From assembly GCF_000210295.1 (NCBI RefSeq), contig NC_026735.1, forward strand, positions 569,749-633,748: a stretch of 64,000 bases of DNA, read 5' to 3'. Position numbers and translations under genes: made by a program. Shown one piece after another: positions 28,248 to 38,400 of the stretch. The number at the start of each line of letters is the position of its first letter. The stretch's first letter is position 1. The notes beneath the pieces are model-generated. The model saw only the letters and a list, made by a program, of their open reading frames with translations. It ran no database searches and was not told the DNA's origin. This DNA comes from Trypanosoma brucei gambiense DAL972. Taxonomy: Eukaryota > Euglenozoa > Kinetoplastea > Trypanosomatida > Trypanosomatidae.

Positions 28248-28789
28248 CAGTCAACTGTCACTAAATGGCTTACACACAATTACTAGTTGTAAGTCCTTAT
28301 ATACAGTTGCGTACCAGAAGAGAAGAGGGAAGAGATAGTAACAGCAAGCATCCAAAGAAATGGGCGAGACGGTATACAGGAAACATGTGTATGCATGTAG
28401 GCAGTAAGTAGAGCCCGTGCAGCAAGCAAAGGAAATGGTGAAACAGCACAATTACCGTATAGTGAAGAGAAGCTTCAGAAACACAAATACAACAAAATGT
28501 GAAGGGAAGGGAAGGAATAATACTGAGACCACACACACACACGCACACAGAAAGAGAGAGAGAGAGACGTACAGACAAACAAGGAGAAAAAAACCCTCAC
28601 GATGATTCACATTCCAACACGCGGCATACGACAGTTCCTACCGCAACCGCGTCGCGCCACATTAACGCACACACTCACTCCATAAATGAATCAAATGTTC
28701 AGCACCCGCATCGATCACATCCTAAGCAATGCATTACTCAGTGCATGGCCAAGGGGAGAGTGCACATCCCAACAAGCTATAATAGCATC
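28248..28789. other. Spacer between VAP and uL11m, copy 2
   Basis: Equivalent to 1369-1920 but with shorter CA and GA repeats and a few substitutions. It contains the uL11m acceptor. No gene seen. Confidence 0.6.
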
Positions 28790-29770
28790 CTACTCAATTA
28801 TACCACACAAAAACGACAAGAATAACAGGACACAACAAACAGGAAACGGCACCTTGTACAGAAGGAACACACTCAATAGTGAGTACATCTCCCTCCCAGA
28901 ATCAGGTGCAATAACATTCGTCATTCTGCTTGCCTCGCCGACAGCTGCTTCATACCCATTACTGCACCGACCGCTAGGAACAGTACCTGAAGCACAGTTA
29001 ACAGGAGAATAAACCAATGGAGAAGCCGAAGCAGCAGTCTGATCCCCAGCACCCTTTGGGGAATGACGGCTCCTCAACGCTGTCGAAGGTGGAGACACCT
29101 CTCCTCCAGCATTCCTTACAGCTGAACCTAACTGTGGCTGTGCTGCCGGAGCTTTCTCCACAGCCGCAGTCTCACAGCCTTCCACAAGTCCTTCCACCTT
29201 TCCATGACTTCGCTTCATCACAAGGCTATCCGGAACACCCAACTCCCCATAAATACAGCGAAGTGCACACCGAACAGCATTCCGCTCCCTCGCCTGCACA
29301 CGTCCACGTTGCTTCCAAAATGCAGCAGCGACGTCCGGACCGCTAGGGCCCTTGCTTCTACAGTCACCTCCAAAGAAACCACTCACAGACTCATACGGTG
29401 CCATAACTTCCCTCGGCACCACACATATATCCACGAACACCTCATCCCTTGTGCCAGCGTCTGGCAACTCCACAGCTCCTTCCTCCATGCCACCACGCCT
29501 CGCTGCGAGACGACGGAGCCTACGGATGTCAAGCATAAACTTCACCCTCACACATTCACCAGCAAATATCAGTCCAACAGATGGTTGAACACCATAGCGA
29601 TTGCGTACAGCACTGAGAACTTTGAACGCCACAACATTCTCACAAGGGTCCTCAGTACGTACAAGTAGACTACTTAACTCGATAATATTCTCAATACTGG
29701 CATCCGTCAGAGGAGAAGGAAAGTACAGGCACTCCTGTGAAAAACAAACAATGCCCCCACCACCCTTCAT
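28790..29770 (-). CDS. Tail-anchored VAP-like protein with MSP domain, copy 2
   Basis: Second copy of the gene at 1921-2901, with no amino-acid difference that I can see. It keeps the MSP-domain motifs (VAFKVLSA, RYGVQPSVGLIFAGE) near residues 45-75 and the C-terminal hydrophobic anchor. Complete identity beside three changes in the adjoining uL11m indicates either very recent duplication, gene conversion or allelic copies. Confidence 0.78.
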   Translation of the reverse strand: MKGGGGIVCFSQECLYFPSPLTDASIENIIELSSLLVRTEDPCENVVAFKVLSAVRNRYGVQPSVGLIFAGECVRVKFMLDIRRLRRLAARRGGMEEGAVELPDAGTRDEVFVDICVVPREVMAPYESVSGFFGGDCRSKGPSGPDVAAAFWKQRGRVQARERNAVRCALRCIYGELGVPDSLVMKRSHGKVEGLVEGCETAAVEKAPAAQPQLGSAVRNAGGEVSPPSTALRSRHSPKGAGDQTAASASPLVYSPVNCASGTVPSGRCSNGYEAAVGEASRMTNVIAPDSGREMYSLLSVFLLYKVPFPVCCVLLFLSFLCGIIE

Positions 29771-30270
29771 CGTGGACGAAAGATACGAAACACTAATTAC
29801 TCACCCGTAAGAAAGGACAGATACGAAATAGAGAAGAAAAACATAAACACATTCCCGGGAAGTAATGACAGTCACAGATACAACAAGTATGAAAAAGAAG
29901 ATATTACACCAATAATAAAATAGCAAAACACCAACCTCTAATACGCTCGAATAAATATAAACATATAACATGTCCGCTACGCAACAATTAAGCGAAACAA
30001 AAAACAATGAAAGGATAGAAAAAATATAGCGCAAACTTCGTTGGGTTGTCAAACAATTCAAAAACACAGATTATGTGGTTGCCCACGGCACCAACAAATC
30101 ATATAACCATGCCAAATAACGAGCTGAAAGCACTCCCCACTACGGTGTCATCCTCATGGTCATACCAATAAAGTAAAATACAGAGCAAAAAAATGATCAT
30201 ACATACCATTCAAACGTATCATAGTACAATGAAAGAGTGACAAACATTTATGCAGCCACGCAATTCAACA
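29771..30270. other. AT-rich spacer downstream of the truncated lectin gene, copy 2
   Basis: Same sequence as 2902-3401, with the VAP splice acceptor at its left end. No further gene seen. Confidence 0.55.
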
Positions 30271-30459
30271 TTACAACATATATATACAAACAGTATTAGG
30301 CATGGAGAAATACCCCTTCACATTAACAATCACACGTCCATCATCATCATCAGCAGCAGTCACATGCAGCGGACACACGGCAGTTAGCAATAATAAAATA
30401 CCGCACAGGAGAGCAGCACGCGTAAAACCAAAACTCACCATACGGGTGTCCATGCTCAT
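30271..30459 (-). pseudogene. Truncated lectin-like gene (signal peptide plus short tail), copy 2
   Basis: Same 62-codon remnant as at 3402-3590. Its upstream flank differs, however: here the next sequence upstream is the 3' flank of a full-length lectin gene (copy B), whereas in copy 1 it is the 3' flank of the CAP gene. The fragment thus sits as the last member of a lectin tandem. The acceptor AG is at 30483-30482. Confidence 0.7.
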
Positions 30460-31307
30460 TGTCAGTGTTGTTTCCTTATGACTTTATCAAATACACACAT
30501 ATGCGGGAAAGAGGGAAGAGCGTGTGAGTAAAGGGGAAATGCAACAGTGACAATAGAAAAAGGAGTTACACAAGATATCAAATAATCACACATACACTCG
30601 AGGATAATAAACAAGAAATATGAAAAGGATAACACAAATAATAATGGAAGAGAGCAGCCATATCACATATCCCAACAAATTGGTTAGTGAGGCACAGGTA
30701 CTCAAAACATTTATTATCATAATGGACCAACTATAACGCAGGGAACGAACACTATGGAACTCTCATTTAATACAACCTCATATAGATTGTTAAAATAATT
30801 AAGTGCTGCAAGTTACACGTATAGCAATACATCACACGTAACAGGGAGGACCTACAAGCCTCCCACATATACATGGAAGTAAAACATGAAATAACGCGAA
30901 CTAAACATGACACCCACACACGAAATAAATAATCAACACTAACAACAACGAAACAATGGGACATCAAACAGTAAAGATGGTTCAATGGGTCACACACTAA
31001 AAGAACAATGATGTGGTCGGAGGAAAGCGATGCCACACATCGGAAGTCCCTCGCAGAGCCAACATGGTACAAGGAGACCGTTAATATTAGGAACATAAAA
31101 GTAATAATTATATAAGAAAAGAAAGTATTGAGCACTACTGAAAGTAATAATAGGAAGTGAAACAATACACGAAGCTAGAAATTGTGACGGTCCGTAACGT
31201 AGGATGAAAGCGATACAGTATTCATTACTCCACTTGATCCTAAACATCACTCAACCACCACCCATGTGATATACGATGTGACGCTAATATTATTCACTGG
31301 TTCTCAT
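30460..31307. other. Lectin-to-lectin spacer, copy 2
   Basis: Close repeat of 7122-7946 with scattered single-base differences and a short indel near 30620. Holds lectin copy B 3' UTR and the 5' flank of the truncated gene. Confidence 0.6.
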
Positions 31308-32375
31308 TTAGTCATAATATTGCAGGGCTAAGGGAGGAGCATCAAAACCCTCTGGGGGAACGAAAGGTGTTGACTCCAGGACAAACAACGGCTCTCCAAC
31401 AACTTCACGCAGCGTCATGGGAATGATCTCCTTTTTAACATTATAATCACAGAACCAACGTAAAAGGAAAAGTAGCAACACAATGAGGGCAACAACAGAA
31501 ATTAGAGCTATGAGAATAATGTGCCAATTACTTCTCTCTTCCAATGACGCAGTTGTTACAGTAACTTCTTCATCCTTTGTCACAGTTGGTTCCGGTACTT
31601 CGCCTGAGGCAGGTGCAGCTGTAGTTGTAGTGGTAGTTGTGGTCGTCGTGCTGATAGAATCATGGACCTCGCAAACAACAACGTAGTCTTGAGACTTTGT
31701 TTCAAAGTTCTGACTCGTCCATCGGATAGTCCCAGAAGCCTCCCTGCCATCGTACCAGGTAGTCACATCATCATCTTCATGATACCATGAAAGGGTATAC
31801 AACTGACCACGCTTGGGATATTCACTACCCCAAAAGGATGGGTAACCATTCATTGGGGCCGCAAAAGCGTATTTGACATATGAACCACGCCAGAACGCCA
31901 CCCCGTGACCATCAGGCAAAGCCTTTGCAAACAATCCCTTATTCCAACGATACACACAATGACGTGAAGATGCCGCGTCTCCAGGCTTACAACGCTTATC
32001 AGCTTCAATTACTCCGCCACTACTGTACACAGCATCTCCACCAAGGTAGCTGAAAGCAACCGAACCCGTAATTACACGCTTTATTGCATCTTGCAAACTT
32101 TTGTGTGCCGCCTCCGTTTGATCGGCAGGAAGCACAGCACCATTGTCGACACAATATGCTTCAGCATTATCGTAACCAACAATGTACCGTTCGTGACGAC
32201 TAAATGCAAAATTGTCCATAGAGAAATACTCCTTCACATTAACAATCACGCGTCCATCATCATCAGCAGCAGCAGTCACATGCAGCGGACACACGGCAGT
32301 TAGCAATAATAAAATACCGCACAGGAGAGCAGCACGCGTAAAACCAAAATTCACCATACGGGTGTCCATGCTCAT
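31308..32375 (-). CDS. Type I membrane protein with C-type-lectin-like ectodomain, copy B
   Basis: The 355-residue product has the same plan as copy A: signal peptide (1-36), CTLD-like ectodomain with cysteines at matching places, ten-Thr stalk, one span and Pro-rich tail. It is a mosaic relative to copy A. Residues about 37-60 and 126-280 are nearly identical, while about 61-125 carry most of the changes (for example ERYIVGYDN against GKYFVSYNN, and VITGSVAF against VLTGSDAF). A second small cluster of change lies just before the membrane span (SNWH against IDLL). The tail ends QYYD, because a CAA codon of copy A is TAA here; the tyrosine motif and last nine residues are therefore missing. 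The acceptor AG is at 32399-32398. It sits upstream of the truncated fragment, VAP and uL11m in the transcript. Confidence 0.8.
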   Translation of the reverse strand: MSMDTRMVNFGFTRAALLCGILLLLTAVCPLHVTAAADDDGRVIVNVKEYFSMDNFAFSRHERYIVGYDNAEAYCVDNGAVLPADQTEAAHKSLQDAIKRVITGSVAFSYLGGDAVYSSGGVIEADKRCKPGDAASSRHCVYRWNKGLFAKALPDGHGVAFWRGSYVKYAFAAPMNGYPSFWGSEYPKRGQLYTLSWYHEDDDVTTWYDGREASGTIRWTSQNFETKSQDYVVVCEVHDSISTTTTTTTTTTAAPASGEVPEPTVTKDEEVTVTTASLEERSNWHIILIALISVVALIVLLLFLLRWFCDYNVKKEIIPMTLREVVGEPLFVLESTPFVPPEGFDAPPLALQYYD

Positions 32376-34378
32376 TGTCAGTGTTGTTTCCTTATGACTT
32401 TATCAAATACACACATATGCGGGAAAGAGGGAAGAGCGTGTGAGTAAAGGGGAAATGCAACAGTGACAATAGAAAAAGGAGTTACATAAAATATCAAATA
32501 ATCACACATACACTCGAGGATAATAAACAAGAAACATGAAAAAGGATAACACAAATAATAATGGAAGAGAGCAGCCATATCACATATCCCAACAAATTGG
32601 TTAGTGAGGCACAGGTACACGTCGTATTTGATACAATAATGGAGAAACTAAAGCAGAAAGAATATACATTATTCAACTCTTGTTTGGTACAACCCTACTG
32701 TGCGAGGTCACCCGGAGCATTCGAGAGTGATGAAAACCAAATCCTCGCCTATTCATTATCCACGTTGGTTGAGGGGCGGAACCAACACCGACCGTCACTT
32801 CGCAAACACGAACAAACATATGCAGATACAGCATAACATATCAGCTACATGCATGGTTTATGTACTGGAGCACAGCTGGACAGTCAGCGACATTTGTCAC
32901 GTAATTGCGAAACATTGTCCGTTGTTTCGTGCTTGCTGAGAGACTCCTGTAAAGTATATACTCATCAAAAGAACCTTAAGGAAGAAAGAAAAGAAAACTA
33001 GTGGCAAGCCTTTACGACAGTAGTGAAGTTTTTGCACGAATCCTTCATCACGTGCAAAACTGTTGTAGTCGTCATCTGTACACTAAATCATTGTGCGCGC
33101 CCCATTATTCATTGCTTACTATGTCGCTTTATTGCACTACGCTACGCTGTATAACCTCATCGTCTTGGAAGTAACGTGGGTCAGATGTGGACCGTTATGA
33201 AAAAGTCGTACAACCACCACACGTTGGAAGTGCCCGTGGCGAAGGCAGCGCCGTTGGAGAAGATCAACTTATCTTTTGTCCACGTTACGTGCAAACGCAG
33301 TTACATCCTTCGGAAACCTTCTGCTGAAGAGCATTAAACCTTCTAAAGACGTTACGCATTTTATCTCGGTCGTGCCCATACGTACGGCTATGACTCCTCA
33401 AAGGATAAATTGAGTAATTATATATGAGCAATCACTCTTCATTTGTCAAAAAAAAAAAAGATGAAAGGAAAGGGGGAAAGTTTTAAGATATTGATGTTGT
33501 GTAACGGACATGAGTTGCCCTCCATTCCATTTGAAATAAAAAACAAGATATTTCCTTTATGTTACACACTCTCTCACATTGTTGTGATTCAGCATTATGA
33601 AGCTGACTGCTGCCACTGCCGCTGCCACGCGTTGATAACAGCAACAGCGAGTAGACGGTTTCAGAGGCCACCCTCGCCATTTACCGTCCTTCTCGTTTAC
33701 TTCTCTCCTTTACTAGTTTTGAGACTTCTTTTTTTTTCTTTTTGCAGCTATCCCCGCGCCTTGTGTTCTTCGCGTTTGCACAACATAAAGGGGAACTTTG
33801 GAGGAGGGGGGGGAGGCGATGCCTTTTTATAATGTCATGTGCTCTGTACGAAGCAGAGGAGGGGAGTGAAACAGCGTTGTGCTGCTGGCACGAGACGGGG
33901 GTTAGACATTTCCTCCAATGCGCATGTCAAAATACACGGGAGGGCTCAAGCAATGTGCAGCACTCACTTTACCAGGCAAACCACCTAAAAACAGTCTCTC
34001 CACCCCGAGTCAGCATCAAGAGCAGAGGATGGTTGGAGTTAGGATGAAAAAAAAAAACTGAGAACGTGAACAAGTTAGCGAATGTAAAGTTGAGGGAATC
34101 AAGGTACTTTCGTTTTTACACACACACACACATACCTACCTACTTGAGCACAGAGCTAAAAAAGAAAATGGGTAAACTATTTCCCACGCTACTCCACACC
34201 ATTCCGTCTGACGGAGAGTCCTATGAAGGCAAGAAGCGCCACTCGCTAACCCAACCCATTTCTCCTTCTTTACGTGTATCGAAGTTTGTGGAATAAGAAG
34301 GAAACTCCTAAAACATACACAAACACACACACACACACACACACGTATATATATATATATATATATATTTCACCACTC
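32376..34378. other. 2-kb spacer upstream of lectin copy B
   Basis: 32376-32780 matches the CAP 3' flank (9039-9443); the match ends abruptly at about 32780. The remaining 1.6 kb is unique. A plus-strand A run at 33449-33461 is a pyrimidine tract on the minus strand, but only short frames follow it. One of these, 33181-33300, reads like protein without a start codon (see findings). The right end has (CA)n at 34324-34344 and (TA)n at 34345-34368. No gene is supported. Confidence 0.55.
34324..34368. repeat. (CA)n followed by (TA)n microsatellite
   Basis: About ten CA units run straight into about eleven TA units, directly downstream of the GDSL hydrolase stop. It probably lies in that gene's 3' UTR. 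Confidence 0.9.
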
Positions 34379-35116
34379 TCATTTCATCAACGTCATGAAG
34401 TCTGGAAGTTGAGTCGCCACATTTCCTGGAATGATTTGAGCTGAGTGGGGTGAACTCTCAATCGCGCTCATTAGGGCATCGAACACCAAAGCGCCTCCAG
34501 TCTCACTAAAGTGAAGACCATCAGAAAGGTAATCGCACCACGGCCCTTTGGCTACATTTGGCGACTCAGCGTCTTTTCCAAGAAAACGTTCGTACAGGTC
34601 AACGACATGAACGTCATTGTGCGCTTTTTTCTCCACGCATCCGACCTGCAAAACCGCATCGCGATAACTGAGGACCCTTTCAAGTGATCGGCCACAGGTG
34701 CTGGGGTCTGCCCCAAACTCCCGCTGCAGGCGTTTATGCCACTTTTCGACATTTATAGGTGGTGGCGTCATGAGAAAAATACCGCCGACAGGAGAAGCGT
34801 GTTTACGTACCAAGTCGATGATCGCCCTCAAGTTACTCTTGAATTCATGCAACGGTACGGCCTGACCACCGGTGGCACAGTCATTGGAACCCAACAACAA
34901 TGTTATAAACAGCGGACGTGGGGCGTAAGCGGGAAGTAAATGGTGCCGTGACTCATCATTCTTCAGTATGCTCAGAATCCAACGAGTGTTGTAACCACAC
35001 AACCCACGGTTTATGACGTCTGCGCGGCGGACGTATACGTTGCTCAGTCGTGACGCCCACCCGCACTCAAAGCCCCACTCCGTGAGAGAATCACCCAACA
35101 AAAGAATGTGAGACAT
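34379..35116 (-). CDS. GDSL/SGNH-family lipase or esterase (IAH1-like)
   Basis: The 245-residue product carries all blocks of the SGNH fold. Block I is ILLLGDSLTEWG with nucleophile Ser10. Block II is around GLCGYNTRW (Gly40). Block III is LLLGSNDCAT with Asn78. Block V is YLSDGLHFSETG with Asp199 and His202. The spacing and the WGFECGW...Gly-Tyr-Asn-Thr pattern resemble isoamyl acetate-hydrolysing esterases (IAH1 group). The likely reaction is hydrolysis of short acyl esters or lysolipids. There is no signal peptide or span, so the enzyme is probably cytosolic. Length fits the IAH1 group (about 240-250). The substrate cannot be told. Confidence 0.87.
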   Translation of the reverse strand: MSHILLLGDSLTEWGFECGWASRLSNVYVRRADVINRGLCGYNTRWILSILKNDESRHHLLPAYAPRPLFITLLLGSNDCATGGQAVPLHEFKSNLRAIIDLVRKHASPVGGIFLMTPPPINVEKWHKRLQREFGADPSTCGRSLERVLSYRDAVLQVGCVEKKAHNDVHVVDLYERFLGKDAESPNVAKGPWCDYLSDGLHFSETGGALVFDALMSAIESSPHSAQIIPGNVATQLPDFMTLMK

Positions 35117-35353
35117 AGAAAATACGTCGGAGGGGAAAAGAGGTACAAAACTGTTGAATATAAGTGATGTCTGTTGCTAATGTTTCTTCTTTGATACTAT
35201 TATTAATACTGGTGTATCGCGTAACGCAATCGCGCAGCAAAAATGAAAGGAGGGAAGAAGGGACATGCACGACAAATACTCGGCACTATCTAACATACAA
35301 TACAACCGCCACAACAATGTTGTTATTAACCCCAAATGCTCTCCCCCACTTGC

Positions 35354-35355
<2 letters not shown>

Positions 35356-35393
<38 letters not shown>
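35356..35393. repeat. (CA)19 microsatellite
   Basis: Uninterrupted CA repeat between the GDSL gene start and the stop of the zinc-ribbon gene, so in the 3' UTR of the latter. Confidence 0.93.
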
Positions 35394-35398
<5 letters not shown>

Positions 35399-35404
35399 CT
35401 CCAT

Positions 35405-38400
35405 TCATTCATGCAGCGGCAACAAACCTCCTGCTGCGGTTGTGCATTTAGACCCACCACTGTTAGCGGCGGAATTGGCTGTGGTGTGCCTTTTACACTT
35501 ACAGATATCATTCATATTCGTCCCAACCACCTCTGTCACCACTCGGGACTCACGGGGCACCGCTTTCCGATGTAGACAAGCAGGGCAAACAACATCGTTC
35601 ACAATCCACTGACGCGGCAATTTCATGTATCGAAGGTACGCCCAACGCGTCTCACGATAAATGTGAGCCTTTTGCATAGGTCGCACGAGCTCGCACAATT
35701 GTGAGAGTACCTCAAAACCTAGTTCGTCATAGTCGGTCGTGAGATTCATAAGATCGACCAAATCCAGCGCAATAGCTACCCAGGGCCTCTTGTGTGCCCA
35801 CGAAACCACCGGCACGCCGTCAACAACGTTATTGGGCTTTCCTTCCAACGCCAACAAGCAAGCCAACTGAATAATCTCCGCCACGCTCCTTACGGCACTG
35901 TGCACTGTGCCATCCTCCAACACTGGCACCCGTGGGCGTATGCCGCACCTCAAACCTCGAGAAAGGTCACATCCACGCCAGGGCAACGCTGCCTCCTCTG
36001 CGCGCTGTAGTGCAGCGACTGCGGAACGAAGTAACTTCAAAGCGGTCGAAGGGGAGAGCTCACCATGCGCCGCACGACGGACCGCGTTGAGAACTATCTT
36101 AAGCCTCAAACGGTGAACTATCTCTTGCTCCGCCGGCCACACACTGGAAGGCAAAGACCGTCGTTGGTTGCAGTGGTTACATGCAGGACAGACACCGGCT
36201 AGATTTTCCAAATGTAAAAACGCCCCACATGAAGCGCAAGGGGATGGCCCTAAGGGCAGCGGAAAAAGTAGTGCAGTGGGTAAGCAAACCTCAGCACCAC
36301 CCGGTGAGACACCGTCGCCGTCTCCCGCAGGGTGGTTCCCGCTGCCGCTAATGTCTTCAACTTCCTTGACTGTGTGATGTAGGTCACTCCCAACCGCAGC
36401 CCCGCCAACCTTCTGTTCAGCAGCGCTGGGATGCATGTCAGTGCACGAACGTATTTCTCGGTACCGAAGAGGATTTGTATAATAAGTAGCGACAGCAACG
36501 GCATCGTGAGCAGCACCACAGTGCAGGCACGCTAACAGTCCCTCACCACTACCTTTTCGCAAATTGACGCCTAAACAGTTGTTTTTCAGGCAAACCCAAA
36601 GCGTGCAAGCGGTATGTGGGCGAGGAGCATGGCACGTTGGACAAGCCACAGCCTCCTTACCACCGTAGAGGCTACCGCAATGTGGACACGAAGTGTATGC
36701 CGGCTCCACCCCACCCTCAGTAAAATCAATGTCACGTCGGCCTGGATCCCTCTCTGTAGGCTCGAGCACATCCTCGCAGCTACGACAGACAACACTCCAC
36801 GCAGGGCATGTTGCTCCACAGCGAGTGCATTGTCGGGTGGCCCACGGTGTGTCAAGGCGAGTAAATGACGCAGATTTGGTGGCGCCACAGCCGTGACAAT
36901 GAGTAAGTAGCCATGGGCAAGCCGTATGGCACTCCACACAACGCCACAATGTCTTTGGAGGACCCGAAGCGGCAGCTGTACACAATGTCCCGCAAAGGGA
37001 ACACCAAGGACGGAGCATCCCAAGAGGATTGTGCCGTCCGCAAACCCTGCAGTCGAATGCAGTTCGCGCCATGGCCTCTTCCATCGTTGGCTGAGGGGAT
37101 GCACACCGTGCGCAGTAGAATAAATGTTGCGGTTCGTTTGTGTGGCTGCATCGACCACAGCGCCAGCGTCGTAGTGGAAAGATGGTGCAACCATCAAGAG
37201 GAAGCGCGTCACATCCAACACCCGCTCCCCGTTCCAATGTTTCCGCTCCACATACAAGACAAATAGGGGAGTTACTGGGAGAAAATCCCCCACAGCCGCG
37301 GCATTGAATGACTGCTAGCTCCAGCGTACCACAGTATTGACACGTGCTGGCACCCCTCCTGTTCCATCGAGTGCATGACCGGCACCTCCACGGCTGTCGC
37401 TGCCGCCCAACGTACCGTCGAAATTCTAAAGCACTCTGCACAGCTTTCAGCACCTTGTCCGTGTGCTCACCCATTTCTGTGGTCGTGACATGGTGGTTCA
37501 ACGACTCCAATGACGCGAGTGGCATTTCGTGCAGTGGGCTTAGGTGAGTAACGGGACATCGAGGCGCGCCCACCACGTCGAGGAGTACAACGCTTATTCC
37601 TTCAACGAAACCCAAACTAAGGAAGTGCTGAAGGGCCATACGACGCGCACCCAACCCAGGGTGCGCGCGATCCAACAGAGACAAGAGGCAGAAGTGGTCG
37701 GATGTAGCTTCCCCGGAACGGCATTCACCAAGAAGACGCACGTACAATTCTACAACCTTCGAAAGGAGTCCATCCCTTCGGTAAGTTTCCACTGATGTGT
37801 GGCGGTGCAGCAATGCGTGAAGCAGCTGCAGGCATTCATAAGGCGTAGCATATCCCAAATGACTGTCGTTCGCACCAGCACACCCATGGGCAACTGCAGA
37901 AAAGGCGACTGCCGGAGGTATAGGAAATTTCCATGCTCGCGTCAGGTCGTACAAGCGGAACATACCCACCAAAGCCTCCTCAAATCCTGATTCACTGCAG
38001 TACCGCCTAGATGCCCCCTCCACAGCTTCCAACATCAAATCACGGATGTAGTGAGGGAGGCCGGCAGCAAAGTGCCGCCTCGCACCCAGTAAAAAATGTG
38101 TGAAAACCTCCACAGCCTCAGAATACCTCCCCAACAACACGAGTGCCTTGCCGCCCTCCCACGAACCACCCAGTGATGGACAGTCGTGTAGATGCCTCTC
38201 AATGATTTCGTAGGCGCCACAGCGTAGAAATAACTTGAAGGAAATGCGAATAGCCTCCCTCAGGCGCCGATCAACCACTGCCCGCGCCCCGCGGTGGAGA
38301 CCGATGGCATCACGGTCACAGCCGACGGCGGGCACGCTCCGCTCCAGGGCGTTAAGGTGGGCAACACAACGCGACAGGAGAGAGGATGTTTTCTCTTTCG

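Noticed and set aside
33168..33340. 50-codon plus-strand frame opposite the 33181-33300 stretch
   Set aside because: Antisense to the polycistronic unit and without recognisable motif.
34324..35511. Open frames made of CA repeats (poly His-Thr or Val-Cys)
   Set aside because: Translation of microsatellites; no protein signature. The same applies to the frames at 62291-62548.
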